A DNA stretch of 42,326 nucleotides from Rhodospirillum sp. GTDB lineage: Bacteria > Pseudomonadota > Alphaproteobacteria > Rhodospirillales > Rhodospirillaceae. Position numbers and translations under genes: made by a program. Shown piece after piece: positions 15,041-23,822 of the stretch. Where the stretch lies: NCBI GenBank assembly GCA_021741145.1, contig JAIOYK010000052.1:1-42326 (forward strand), given 5' to 3'. The notes under the pieces were generated by a model. The model was not told the DNA's origin. It did no database searches and saw only the letters and a program-made list of their open reading frames with translations. The first letter of the stretch is position 1. Each line of letters opens with the position of its first letter.

Positions 15041-16177
15041 ATGCGAATGATCGCCGCGGTAATGTACGAACAGGGGCTTCCCATGCCTTTCGCGGACTCA
15101 CGCCCCTTCCGGATCGAGGAGGTGGAACTGGATGGCCCCGGCCCGGGCGAGGTTCTGGTCGAGGTTCGGGCGGCCGGTCTCTGCCATTCCGACCTTTCGC
15201 AGGTGAAGGGCTTGCGCAAGCGGCGCCTTCCCGTGGTTGGCGGGCATGAGGCGGCTGGGATCGTGCGCGAGGTGGGCGAAGGCGTGACCTCGATCAAGCC
15301 GGATGATCACGTGGTTATGACCGTGGTCTCCGGTTGCGGCCACTGTCCCGCCTGCGTGTTCGGACGCCCGGCCTTGTGCAAATCCGTGACCCTTCCCCGC
15401 ACCCAGGGCCTGCTTGCCAACGGTCAGCGGCGACTGACCCGGAACGGCCAGCCGATCTACCACTACAGCGGCATTTCCGGCTTTGCCCAATACGCGGTGA
15501 CCATGCCGGAATCCTTGATTCCTATCGACGAATCCGTGCCTTTGGACGTGGCGGCGATGTTTGGCTGCGCCGTGGTCACCGGCGCCGGATCGGTTTTCAA
15601 CACCGCCCACCCTTCTCCGGGCGCGACGATAGCGATCATCGGTCTCGGCGGGATCGGCCTCAACGGTCTTATGGCGGCCAAGGTGGCCGAAGCCGGGCGG
15701 ATCATCGGCATCGACACCCGCGCCGACAAATTCACCCTGGCGAAGGAATTGGGCGCGAGTGACGTTTATCTCGCCACGGACCCCGACCTGGTGGAAACTA
15801 TCCGCGAGACGACCGGCGGTGGCGTGGATTACGCCTTTGAGATGTCGGGAGCCAAGGCGGCGATGGCGACGGCGATGGCCATTGTCCGACCGGGAGGCGA
15901 AGTGATCTGCGTTGGCTTGGGGTCGGCGGCGGAGCGCTATGACTACAATCACGTCAACTTAGTGACGGAAGAGAAGACGCTTCGCGGGTCCTTCATGGGC
16001 AGCTGCGTCCCCGGCCGTGACATTCCTCTCTACGTGAACCATTTCATGTCGGGATCCATGCCGGTGGACAAGCTCCGCAGTCAAAGGATCGGCTTCGGAG
16101 ACTTGAATCGAAGCCTGGATCAACTAAACGCCGGAGAAGTCGTCCGCCAAATACTCCTTCCACACGAATTCCTATAG
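15041..16177 (+). CDS. Zinc-dependent alcohol dehydrogenase (class III-like MDR)
   Basis: A 378-residue medium-chain dehydrogenase. Catalytic zinc ligands are Cys48, His69 with Glu70, and Cys176. The structural zinc site Cys99/102/105/113 is complete. The NAD fold carries GLGGIG at 201-206. It oxidises an alcohol to an aldehyde with NAD+. The start has a GGAGAG ribosome-binding site 9 bases upstream. It is divergent from the aldehyde dehydrogenase and shares its operator. After the stop (16177) a short inverted repeat CCTTAT-n6-ATAAGG (16186-16203) is present, but it lacks a T-tract. Confidence 0.93.
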   Translation: MRMIAAVMYEQGLPMPFADSRPFRIEEVELDGPGPGEVLVEVRAAGLCHSDLSQVKGLRKRRLPVVGGHEAAGIVREVGEGVTSIKPDDHVVMTVVSGCGHCPACVFGRPALCKSVTLPRTQGLLANGQRRLTRNGQPIYHYSGISGFAQYAVTMPESLIPIDESVPLDVAAMFGCAVVTGAGSVFNTAHPSPGATIAIIGLGGIGLNGLMAAKVAEAGRIIGIDTRADKFTLAKELGASDVYLATDPDLVETIRETTGGGVDYAFEMSGAKAAMATAMAIVRPGGEVICVGLGSAAERYDYNHVNLVTEEKTLRGSFMGSCVPGRDIPLYVNHFMSGSMPVDKLRSQRIGFGDLNRSLDQLNAGEVVRQILLPHEFL

Positions 16178-16375
16178 AATTTCATCCTTATAGTGTAATA
16201 AGGACGTGTTCCTCCCGCGGCGAACGACAATGGAGAAAGCCAATTCCTGGGGCTGATAGCGCAGGGTGCCTAGCGCCCGGAGCCATCAACCCCAGGCAAC
16301 CCCGAGATGGGGGTGGTTATCGTTAATCTTCGGTGGGGTTTGGTTGCGAACTCCAACCGAACCAAGGACCCGACG

Positions 16376-16810
16376 ATGACCGACGAGACGATGACCCTTC
16401 GTGGTCTGCTGGACAAGAGCGTCGATGCCGATCTACCACGCGAGATGATCGGTTTTGCCGCCGAACGGCTCATGGAATTGGAGGTGGGCGCACTGACCGG
16501 CGCCGGACACGGCGAGCGTAATCCCGCCCAGCGACTTGCCCAGCGCAACGGTTACCGCGACCGTGATTGTGGGAGACCCGGGCAGGGATGGTGGAGTTGC
16601 GCATTCCCAAGTTGCGAAAGGGCAGCGATTTCCCCAGCGTTCTGGAGCCGCGTCGCTTGGCCGAAAAGGCCCTGACGGCCGTTATCCAGGAAGCCTATGT
16701 GCAGGGCATCTCGACGCGAGCCGTGGACGATCTGATCAAGGCCTTGGGCATGGGACGACCAAAGGGAGTGCGCTCGCGCAGCGGCATCTCCAAGAGCCAA
16801 GTGCCGCGAC
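16376..16810 (+). pseudogene. IS256-family transposase relic, N-terminal part, frameshifted
   Basis: From ATG 16376 one frame encodes an IS256/MutA-type N-terminus ([20 protein letters not shown], then [18 protein letters not shown]). At about 16567 the reading shifts by two bases into a second frame that continues the same protein ([58 protein letters not shown]). The DDE catalytic part is missing; homology ends near 16810, where another transposase begins. It cannot be functional. Terminal inverted repeats were not identified. Confidence 0.85.
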
Positions 16811-17156
16811 TGTATGCGGATTTGGGGATCACCAAGATCCACTCCAGACCCTATCAGTCCAACGACAATCCCTATTCGGAAAGCCTGTTCAAAACCATGA
16901 CATACCGGCCGACCTTTCCCGACCGTTTTGGATCCATCCAGGATGCGCGGGTCCTTTGATGGTGGCATCGGACTGATGACACCTCAGCAAGTCCATTCAG
17001 GACGTGCCGTTCACATCCGAGAATATCGCCAGGGCGTCTTCGACACCGCCAGGGCGCGCCATCCCGAACGCTTCGTCCGGGAAACCCCCCGGCCCCCTGA
17101 CCTTCCAACAGCCGCGTGGTTCAATCCGCCAAAAACCTCTCAAGAACTTGCCCAAG
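16811..17156 (+). pseudogene. IS3-type (rve integrase core) transposase C-terminal relic
   Basis: Directly in frame after the IS256 fragment, the text changes to an integrase-core C-terminus ([37 protein letters not shown]). It breaks at a stop (16957-16959) and resumes in a different frame as GIGLMTPQQVHSGRAV, ERFVRETPRPPDLP and TAAWFNPP, the usual end of this family. About 15-20 residues, the F-x-WYN-x2-H-x-H segment, are deleted at the break. The N-terminal half and catalytic residues are absent. This is debris of a second, unrelated insertion sequence. Confidence 0.8.
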
Positions 17157-17557
17157 GTCCCTCTCCTTCTCAGAGATGGGAACAGTATAACACCCTGTCC
17201 GATTTTCCGGGGCCACCTCTCGGTTCACCCATGATCGTTCCTATTAAGGGACGCACTTGCCCCCCGATGTCCACATCCATCACCGTCATCACTCTTAGGT
17301 CAGTGGCCCCTTCGCCCTGGCCCTGCACGAGGGGCTGCCGATAATCGGCAAGCCTATCGGGCACATACGGACCCAAGTCACCGCCAGTAAGGTCTCGGAC
17401 TCCATCGCCCGCACGATCATCCGCCTCTTCACCGGAGATCCCGCGACATGTTTAGCTCAGCTTCACTTTAATGTAGCAGTGGAACCTTGTTTGCTGCGCC
17501 GCACTCGCAGCATCGTCGCCCTATGAAAAAAACACACAGAAGAAAATCGGCGACACG
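17157..17557. other. Non-coding stretch before the split transketolase operon
   Basis: Four hundred bases with no intact gene. A plus-strand open stretch near 17306-17470 (translating as FALALHEGLPIIGKPIGH and onward) looks protein-like but has no start and is not recognised; it may be another relic. The last 100 bases before 17558 are AT-rich and should hold the operon promoter, though no clear -35/-10 pair stands out. Confidence 0.5.
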
Positions 17558-18397
17558 ATGATAGATAATCCGTCAAACACCAGCCTTGAGCAGCGCTCAT
17601 GGAATATAAGACACAAATCACTGCGCATGGGTGAAGTACAGGGACAAGGTTACATCGGGCAGGCACTCGGAATTTCCGATGTCCTCTCCGTCTCTTATTT
17701 TCATGCCTTGCGATACGACGCAAAGATGCCCGAGTGGGAGGGGCGGGATCGCTTCCTTCTCTCGATTGGGCATTATGCCATCGCCCTCTATGCCGCACTC
17801 ATCGAATCTGGATTTCTTCCCGAAGACGAGCTTGAGACCTATGGGTCCGATGACAGCCGCCTGCCCATGTCGGGCATGGCCACCTATACCCCCGGCATGG
17901 AAATCACGGGCGGCTCCCTGGGCCACGGACTGGGAATCGCCGTGGGCATGGCCCTGGGCCTGAAGCGCAAGGCATCGGACGCCTTCATCTATAACCTCAT
18001 GTCCGATGGCGAGTTGGGCGAAGGCTCCACCTGGGAAGCGGCGATGTCCGCGGCGCACCACCGCCTCGACAACCTGATCTGTCTGGTGGACTTCAACAAC
18101 CAGCAGGCGGACGGCCCTTCAACCCGGATGCTCTCCTCCGAGCCCCTTCCCGAGAAATGGGTGGCCTTCGGCTGGCATGTCCAGCGGGTGGACGGGAACG
18201 ACATCGGCGCCCTGGTCGCGGCCTTCGATACCGCGAAGGCCCTCGCCGAACCCAAACCCCGAGTCATCATTTGTGATACCCGCATGTGCAAGGGAATTCC
18301 CTTCCTGGAAGAGCGGGAGGTCACGCATTTCGTTCGCGTCGAGCCCGACGAATGGGCCAAGGCCCTGGCCGTTCTAGAAGAAGGAAAGCCCCAATGA
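17558..18397 (+). CDS. Transketolase-like protein, N-terminal (TPP-binding) subunit
   Basis: A 279-residue protein equivalent to the pyrophosphate domain of transketolase. The TPP motif reads SDGELGEG at 149-156 with NN at 180-181 (first Gly of the usual GDG is Ser). His72 in SIGHYAIALYA matches the conserved SxGH. The GHPG/GHIG histidine is replaced by Tyr32 (GQGYIGQALG), and the second GHP histidine region reads MSGMATYTPGME (104-115). These changes place it in a divergent split-transketolase group and suggest a non-standard ketol donor or acceptor. It overlaps the C-terminal subunit gene by 4 bases (ATGA) and the two should form a heteromer. Confidence 0.87.
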   Translation: MIDNPSNTSLEQRSWNIRHKSLRMGEVQGQGYIGQALGISDVLSVSYFHALRYDAKMPEWEGRDRFLLSIGHYAIALYAALIESGFLPEDELETYGSDDSRLPMSGMATYTPGMEITGGSLGHGLGIAVGMALGLKRKASDAFIYNLMSDGELGEGSTWEAAMSAAHHRLDNLICLVDFNNQQADGPSTRMLSSEPLPEKWVAFGWHVQRVDGNDIGALVAAFDTAKALAEPKPRVIICDTRMCKGIPFLEEREVTHFVRVEPDEWAKALAVLEEGKPQ

Positions 18398-19440
18398 CCG
18401 GTCAGCCGAAGATCCTAAGTCAGCGCAAGTCCAAATCGGAACCGAGGCAGGCCCCCCCCCCTGGCGAGCGCCTGACCACCTCGGCCATGATCGCCTCCCT
18501 CGCGGATGGAGATACGCCGACGACCTCGGCGCCATTCGGCAAGGCACTGGCCGACTTGGCCAAGACCCGGGCCGATATCGTCGGCCTTTCTGCGGACCTG
18601 TCCAAATACACGGACATGCATGTCTTCGCCGAGGCCTATCCCGACCGCTTCTATCAGATGGGCATGGCTGAGCAGGTCATGATTTCCGCCGCAGCCGGAT
18701 TGGCCCGGGAGGGGTTCACGCCCTTTGCCACGACCTACGCGGTTTTCGCCTCGCGCCGGGCCTATGACTTCATCTGCATGGCCATCGCCGAAGAGCAATT
18801 GAACGTCAAGATCGTCTGCGCCCTGCCCGGCCTAACCACCGGTTATGGGCCGAGCCACCAGGCGACAGAGGATCTGGCCATCTTCCGGGGGATGCCCAAC
18901 CTGACCATCATCGATCCCTGCGACGCCCTGGACGTGGAGCAGGCGACCCATGCCATCGCCGCCCACCAGGGACCCACCTACATGCGCCTGTTGCGCGGCA
19001 AAGTCCCCCGGATCCTGGACCGCTACAACTACAGCTTCGAACTGGGCAAAGCCAAAATGTTGCGGGACGGCGCCGATGTCCTGTTCGTGTCCACCGGCCT
19101 CATGACCATGCGTGTCCTCGAAGCTGCGGTCACGCTGGAAAAGGACGGAACCCGCGTCGGAGTCCTCCACGTCCCCACCATCAAGCCCTTGGATACGGAC
19201 ACCATCCTCGCGGCCTGTGGCAAGACGGGGCGGCTGGTCGTCACGGCGGAGAACCACACTAAGATCGGCGGCCTCGGCGAGGCCGTGGCGAGCCTGCTTC
19301 TGACCCATGGCGTGGCCCCCACTTTCCGGCAGATCGGCCTACCCGACGAGTTCCTCGATGCCGGAGCCCTGCCCACCCTTCATGACCGCTACAGGATTTC
19401 CACCCTGGCGGTGATCGACCAAGTTCGGGGCTGGCTCTAA
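18394..19440 (+). CDS. Transketolase-like protein, C-terminal subunit
   Basis: A 348-residue partner carrying the pyrimidine-binding domain and the transketolase C-terminal domain. Glu93 in GMAEQ is the glutamate that activates TPP. His155 in GPSHQATEDL matches the conserved catalytic histidine of transketolases. The first 40 residues are low-complexity and poorly conserved. The frame is open upstream to 18286, but the ATG at 18394, overlapping the N-subunit stop, is the natural coupled start. With 17558-18397 it makes one two-subunit enzyme. Confidence 0.88.
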   Translation: MTGQPKILSQRKSKSEPRQAPPPGERLTTSAMIASLADGDTPTTSAPFGKALADLAKTRADIVGLSADLSKYTDMHVFAEAYPDRFYQMGMAEQVMISAAAGLAREGFTPFATTYAVFASRRAYDFICMAIAEEQLNVKIVCALPGLTTGYGPSHQATEDLAIFRGMPNLTIIDPCDALDVEQATHAIAAHQGPTYMRLLRGKVPRILDRYNYSFELGKAKMLRDGADVLFVSTGLMTMRVLEAAVTLEKDGTRVGVLHVPTIKPLDTDTILAACGKTGRLVVTAENHTKIGGLGEAVASLLLTHGVAPTFRQIGLPDEFLDAGALPTLHDRYRISTLAVIDQVRGWL

Positions 19441-19489
19441 CCATTTTCCCTCTTCACTTCGTATCGTACCACTAGGGAGTAACCGGTCC

Positions 19490-20242
19490 ATGGGACTGTT
19501 GAACGGACAATTCGCCATCGTCACCGGAGCCGCCTCGGCCCGGGGCCTAGGAAAATCGATGGCCACCCTGTTCGCCGAACACGGCGCCACCGTCGCGGTG
19601 TTGGATCTGGATGACATCGCCGCCAAGGCTGCGGCCGCCGATATCGGCAACCACCACCTGGGTTTGGCTTGTGACGTGACCGACAAGGCCGCCTGCGCGC
19701 ACGCCGCATCCAGCCTGATCGAGACATGGGGCCGGGTGGACATCCTGGTTAACAACGCGGGCATCACACAGCCCCTGAAGATCATGGACATTGAGCCCAA
19801 CAATTACGACGCCGTCCTCGATGTGAATCTGCGCGGCACCCTCTATATGAGCCAAGCTCTTATTCCCCATATGCGGGGCAACAAAAACGGCTCGATCGTC
19901 AATATTTCCTCGGTCTCCGCCCAGCGGGGGGGCGGCATCTTTGGCGGCCCGCACTATTCCGCCGCCAAAGCCGGAATTCTTGGGCTGACCAAGGCCATGG
20001 CCCGGGAATTGGCGCCGGACAACGTCCGCGTCAACGCCGTTTGCCCCGGGTTTATCGCCACGGACATCACCGCTGGCAAGCTCACCGAAGAGATGCGCCA
20101 GAGCGTGTTGGCGGGCATCCCCTTGGGCCGCGCTGGCGAAGCCTCCGACGTGGCGGGCTGCTGCCTGTTCCTCGCCTCCAGTCTCTCAGCCTATGTGACC
20201 GGGTCGGAGGTGGACGTCAACGGCGGCTCCCTCATCCACTGA
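19490..20242 (+). CDS. Short-chain dehydrogenase/reductase (classical SDR)
   Basis: A 250-residue NAD(P)-dependent oxidoreductase. The cofactor motif TGAASARGLG is at 12-21, with NNAG at 88-91. The catalytic serine is in NISSVS (138-143) and the Tyr156/Lys160 pair in YSAAK. The C-terminus ends YVTGSEVDVNGGSLIH, typical of polyol and hydroxy-acid SDRs. An acidic residue at the end of beta-2 (LDLDD) favours NAD over NADP. An AGGGAG ribosome-binding site lies before the ATG. It closes the split-transketolase operon, followed by a strong terminator. The likely role is oxidation or reduction of the sugar-acid substrate. Confidence 0.9.
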   Translation: MGLLNGQFAIVTGAASARGLGKSMATLFAEHGATVAVLDLDDIAAKAAAADIGNHHLGLACDVTDKAACAHAASSLIETWGRVDILVNNAGITQPLKIMDIEPNNYDAVLDVNLRGTLYMSQALIPHMRGNKNGSIVNISSVSAQRGGGIFGGPHYSAAKAGILGLTKAMARELAPDNVRVNAVCPGFIATDITAGKLTEEMRQSVLAGIPLGRAGEASDVAGCCLFLASSLSAYVTGSEVDVNGGSLIH

Positions 20243-20260
20243 TCTCCTCCCTGTACCTCT

Positions 20261-20318
20261 CGGGGTGGCGGTGAGTCTTCTCCCTGGCTCTCCCCACCGC
20301 CACCCCGGCTTTTTTTTT
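20261..20318 (+). terminator. Rho-independent terminator after the SDR gene
   Basis: A perfect 13-bp GC-rich stem (20261-20273 with 20295-20307), a 21-base loop and nine T residues at 20310-20318. It lies only 32 bases before the next start codon, so it may act as an attenuator setting the ratio between upstream and downstream genes. Confidence 0.88.
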
Positions 20319-20350
20319 GATCCTATCCTGCGCCCGAAAGGTTTCCGGTG

Positions 20351-21322
20351 ATGTCCCGCACCAAGTCCCCCCGCGTCGTCTTCCTTGACCGAGAAACCAT
20401 CGGCCCCGCCATTGAGCTGGTGAAACCGAACGCCCCCCATCAGTGGTCGGAATACGATCATACGGCGCCCAACGAAGTCCTGGAGCGGCTGGAAGGCGCG
20501 ACCGTCGCCATCACCAACAAGGTGCCCCTGCGCCGCGAGACCCTGGACCAATTGCCGGATTTGAAGTTCGTCACCGTCGCGGCGACCGGCTATGACTGCG
20601 TCGACGTGGCCGCCTGTCGGGAGAAAGGAATCACCGTTTCCAATGTGCGGGGCTATGCCGTCAACACGGTCCCCGAGCATACCCTGGCACTCATCCTGGC
20701 CTTGAAACGGTCCCTGGTGGCCTATCGCCAGGACGTGATCAAAGGGGAGTGGCAAAAGGCCGGTCAGTTCTGCTTCTTCAACCATCCCATTTCCGATCTG
20801 GCCGGATCCCGGGTGGGCATCATCGGTGAAGGTAGTATCGGCCAATCCGTGGCCGCCTTATGCCGGGCCTTCGGGATGATCCCCCTGTTTGCCGCCCATA
20901 AGGGCAAGACGGGCCTTGGCCCCCTCTATACGCCCTTCGATGAGGTTCTGGAGACGGCCGATGTCATCACCATTCACGCCCCCCTGACGCCAGAGACCCG
21001 CGACACCCTAGCCCTGCCCGAGTTCCGCAAGATGACCCGGAAGCCACTGATCATCAACACCGCCCGGGGCGGGCTGGTGAACGAAGCGGACCTCGTCACC
21101 GCCCTGGACGAAGGACTGATCTCCGGCATTGGCTTCGACGTTCTGACCACCGAGCCGCCAAAGGCGACCAACCCGCTGCTCTCGGTGTTGGACCGCCCGA
21201 ATGTGATCATCACCCCCCATGTGGCCTGGGCCAGCGCGGAGGCACAAACCACCCTTTGGGGTCAGGTGACCGAGAGCATCGACGCCTTCCTGTCCGGCAC
21301 ACCGATCCGGGTGCTGGTCTGA
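20351..21322 (+). CDS. D-2-hydroxyacid dehydrogenase, hydroxypyruvate reductase/glycerate dehydrogenase-like
   Basis: A 323-residue NAD(P)-dependent dehydrogenase of the 2-hydroxyacid family. The nucleotide-binding loop is GEGSIG at 159-164. The catalytic triad is complete: Arg239 in NTARGG, Glu268 in LTTEPP and His290 in TPHVAW. The adjoining glycerate 2-kinase gene makes hydroxypyruvate to D-glycerate the most likely reaction. An in-frame GTG at 20348 precedes the ATG; the ATG at 20351 has AAAGG at good spacing. The glycerate kinase starts 2 bases after the stop. Confidence 0.9.
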   Translation: MSRTKSPRVVFLDRETIGPAIELVKPNAPHQWSEYDHTAPNEVLERLEGATVAITNKVPLRRETLDQLPDLKFVTVAATGYDCVDVAACREKGITVSNVRGYAVNTVPEHTLALILALKRSLVAYRQDVIKGEWQKAGQFCFFNHPISDLAGSRVGIIGEGSIGQSVAALCRAFGMIPLFAAHKGKTGLGPLYTPFDEVLETADVITIHAPLTPETRDTLALPEFRKMTRKPLIINTARGGLVNEADLVTALDEGLISGIGFDVLTTEPPKATNPLLSVLDRPNVIITPHVAWASAEAQTTLWGQVTESIDAFLSGTPIRVLV

Positions 21323-21324
21323 CC

Positions 21325-22650
21325 ATGGATTTCGGCGAGACTCTCCCCATGAAACAGGCCACCTCCCCCAGCGCCGCGCCCCGAGCCTTCCTGACCCGGT
21401 TGTTCGACGCAGCCATCGCCGCGGCGAACCCGGGGCAGGTCGTTCCCCCCGCCCTGCCCCGCCCCCCCAAGGGGCGCACGGTGGTTATCGGCGCGGGCAA
21501 AGCCTCAGCGGGCATGGCCGCCGCCCTGGAAGCCCATTGGTCAGGTCCGTTGGAGGGACTGGTGATCACCCGCCACGGCCAGGGACGGGAAGGTGCCGCC
21601 TGCCGACGGATCGAAATCGTCGAAGCGGCCCATCCGATCCCCGATGCCGCAGGACGGGAGGCCACGGACCGGTTGATGTCCCTGCTGTCCGGACTGGGGA
21701 AGGAGGATCTGGTCATTGCCCTGATCTCCGGCGGCGGATCCTCCTTGCTGAGCAAGCCCCTGCCCGGCATGACCTTTGAGCAGAAGCAGGAAATCACCCG
21801 CGCCCTTTTGCGCAGCGGCGCGACCATCGGAGACATGAACATTGTTCGCCAACATCTCTCGGCGGTCAAAGGCGGGCGTTTGGCCGCCCTGGCGGCCCCG
21901 GCCCCCGTCGTGACTCTGTTGATTTCCGACGTTCCTGGCGACCTGCCGGAAACCATCGCCTCCGGCCCCACCCTGCCCCCCTCGGCCACCCGCGCCGATG
22001 CCCTGGCGATCATCGACCGCTTCGGTATCGACCTGCCGAAGACCGTGCGCGCCCTGTTGGACAGCCCGGCCGCCGATAGTCCAGCACCGGAGGATCCTCG
22101 CTTCGCAGCGAACACTCATCGGGTCATTGCCTCGGCCAGCCAATCCCTGAACGCGGCCAAGGCTACAGCGGAGGCCGAAGGGGTTCGCGCAGTGGTTCTG
22201 TCCGACCGGATCGAAGGGGAAGCCCGCGAGGTCGCCAAGGTCCTCTCTGCCCTGGCCCTGGCCTGCCGGGATCAAGGAGCCCCCTTCTCCCCCCCTGTCG
22301 TCCTGCTGTCTGGTGGAGAAACCACCGTGACGGTCTCCGGCACCGGTCGAGGAGGCCGCAATTCCGAATTCGGGCTGTCCTCCGCCTTGGTACTCCAAGG
22401 GATCCCGCACATCCACGGTTTGGCCGCGGACACAGATGGTATTGACGGCATGGAAGAAAACGCCGGTGTCTTCCTTGATGGCGCCACCGTGGCGCGGCTA
22501 CACGCCCAAGGACTGGATCCCCAGACCCTTCTGGGGAACAACGACGCCTATCGCGCCTTCTCGGCTCTGGGAGACCTTCTCGTGACAGGTCCGACAGGCA
22601 CGAATGTCAACGATTTCAGGGCCTTTTACATCACTACGGAGGTGCCATAA
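21325..22650 (+). CDS. gckA: Glycerate 2-kinase (MOFRL/DUF4147 family)
   Basis: A 441-residue kinase that phosphorylates D-glycerate to 2-phosphoglycerate. The family blocks are in order: VVIGAGKASAGMAAALE, LISGGGSSLL, GDMNIVRQHLSAVKGGRLA, LISDVPGD, LLSGGETTVTV, GRGGRNSEF and ADTDGIDGMEENAG; the last three form the MOFRL domain. The start MDFGETLPMKQ at 21325 directly follows the dehydrogenase stop, giving a coupled pair that takes hydroxypyruvate into lower glycolysis. The upstream extension of the frame to 21256 is inside the preceding gene. Confidence 0.92.
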   Translation: MDFGETLPMKQATSPSAAPRAFLTRLFDAAIAAANPGQVVPPALPRPPKGRTVVIGAGKASAGMAAALEAHWSGPLEGLVITRHGQGREGAACRRIEIVEAAHPIPDAAGREATDRLMSLLSGLGKEDLVIALISGGGSSLLSKPLPGMTFEQKQEITRALLRSGATIGDMNIVRQHLSAVKGGRLAALAAPAPVVTLLISDVPGDLPETIASGPTLPPSATRADALAIIDRFGIDLPKTVRALLDSPAADSPAPEDPRFAANTHRVIASASQSLNAAKATAEAEGVRAVVLSDRIEGEAREVAKVLSALALACRDQGAPFSPPVVLLSGGETTVTVSGTGRGGRNSEFGLSSALVLQGIPHIHGLAADTDGIDGMEENAGVFLDGATVARLHAQGLDPQTLLGNNDAYRAFSALGDLLVTGPTGTNVNDFRAFYITTEVP

Positions 22651-22764
22651 AGCGAACCCACGACGTCCATCGCGATTGGTCAGCTATCGCCAATCCCCCC
22701 AAGCCGAAACAAAAGACCTAACGGTCAGCCGGTGAACCGGTCGGAATATCCAGGAGGAATCATA

Positions 22765-23754
22765 ATGAAAACGTTTTCAAAATGCATCGCCAGCACCGCC
22801 ATCCTTGCCGCGGCCGCAGGAACAATGAGCACCACCGAAGCCCTGGCCGACTCCTTCGTGTTCGCCCATGGTGCCAATCCAGGCAATCCCCGTTACGATG
22901 CGGCCAATAAGTTCGCCGAATTGGTTTCCACCTGCTCCAACGGCGCATGGACGGTCAGCGTAGCCCCCTCGTCCACCCTGGGTGACGACGCCGAGATGCT
23001 GACGTCCGCCGCCGCGGGGGTGATCCAGATGACGGCCAATTCCCAAGGTCCCCTGGCCCAGATCGTGCCCGAAGTCGGCGCCTTGGGTCTGCCCTTCCTG
23101 TTCTCCGACCTACCTGCGGTCTGGAAGGTCCTGGACGGTCCCACCGGCGATGAGCTGGACAAGAAGGCCCAAGAGGCTGGCCTGAAAATTGTCACGTTCT
23201 GGGACAACGGGATCCGCCATGTCACCCATGTGAGCAAGTTCGTCGAGACCCCCGAGGACATCAAAGGGATGAAGATCCGCACGCCGCCCGACCAGGTGAC
23301 CATCGCCACTTTCGAGGCCCTGGGTGCCGCTCCGGCTCCCCTTGCCTGGTCCGAGCTGCCGACCGCCCTGCGCAGCGGCGTGTTCGACGGCCAGGAAAAC
23401 CCCTTGACCAACATTTATTCCGCCAAGCTGCATGAGATCACCCCCTATATTTCGCTGACAGGCCACAAGTACGAAAGCACCCCGGTTGTCGCCGGTCTGG
23501 GCTGGTGGCGGGGCCTGGATGATGCGGCCCGGGACTGCATCACCTCTGCGACCAAGGAAGCAGGGGCATACCAGCGCCAACGCAGCCTGGAGGATTCCCA
23601 AAAACTGATTGATGTGATGACCAAAGAAGGCGCCAAGTTCAAGGAAGTGGACCAGGAAGCGTTCAAGAAGGCCACCGCCTCGGTCTATGACGAGTACGAA
23701 GCAAAACTGGGCGATTTCGTTCCCAAACTGCGCGGCGCCGCAGCCGCCCAGTAA
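22765..23754 (+). CDS. dctP: TRAP transporter substrate-binding protein (DctP)
   Basis: A 329-residue periplasmic receptor. The signal peptide covers about 1-29, ending EALADS. The family-defining segment DIKGMKIRTPPDQVTIATFEALGAAPAPLAWSELPTALRSGVFDGQENP is near 170-215, including the arginine that contacts the ligand carboxylate (KIRTP). A strong AGGAGGAA ribosome-binding site decides the ATG at 22765. It is followed by a hairpin and then dctQM, making a complete DctPQM importer. The ligand is probably a polyhydroxy or sugar acid, from the neighbouring enzymes. Confidence 0.93.
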   Translation: MKTFSKCIASTAILAAAAGTMSTTEALADSFVFAHGANPGNPRYDAANKFAELVSTCSNGAWTVSVAPSSTLGDDAEMLTSAAAGVIQMTANSQGPLAQIVPEVGALGLPFLFSDLPAVWKVLDGPTGDELDKKAQEAGLKIVTFWDNGIRHVTHVSKFVETPEDIKGMKIRTPPDQVTIATFEALGAAPAPLAWSELPTALRSGVFDGQENPLTNIYSAKLHEITPYISLTGHKYESTPVVAGLGWWRGLDDAARDCITSATKEAGAYQRQRSLEDSQKLIDVMTKEGAKFKEVDQEAFKKATASVYDEYEAKLGDFVPKLRGAAAAQ

Positions 23755-23762
23755 ACCAATGA

Positions 23763-23815
23763 CCGCCTGCGGCGCCATCGTTCTTCCCGAAGACGCCGCA
23801 GGCGGGCCCTTTTCC
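23763..23815 (+). terminator. Hairpin/attenuator between dctP and dctQ
   Basis: A perfect 12-bp stem (23763-23774 with 23794-23805), a 19-base loop and a short T run (23810-23813). It sits 9 bases after the dctP stop. Partial termination or 3'-end protection here would give more binding protein than permease, as is usual for such operons. Confidence 0.75.
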
Positions 23816-23822
23816 TTGACTC

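Noticed and set aside
16178-16375. An intact IS256 element starting near 16270
   Set aside because: The transposase is broken and truncated and no matching pair of terminal repeats was found.
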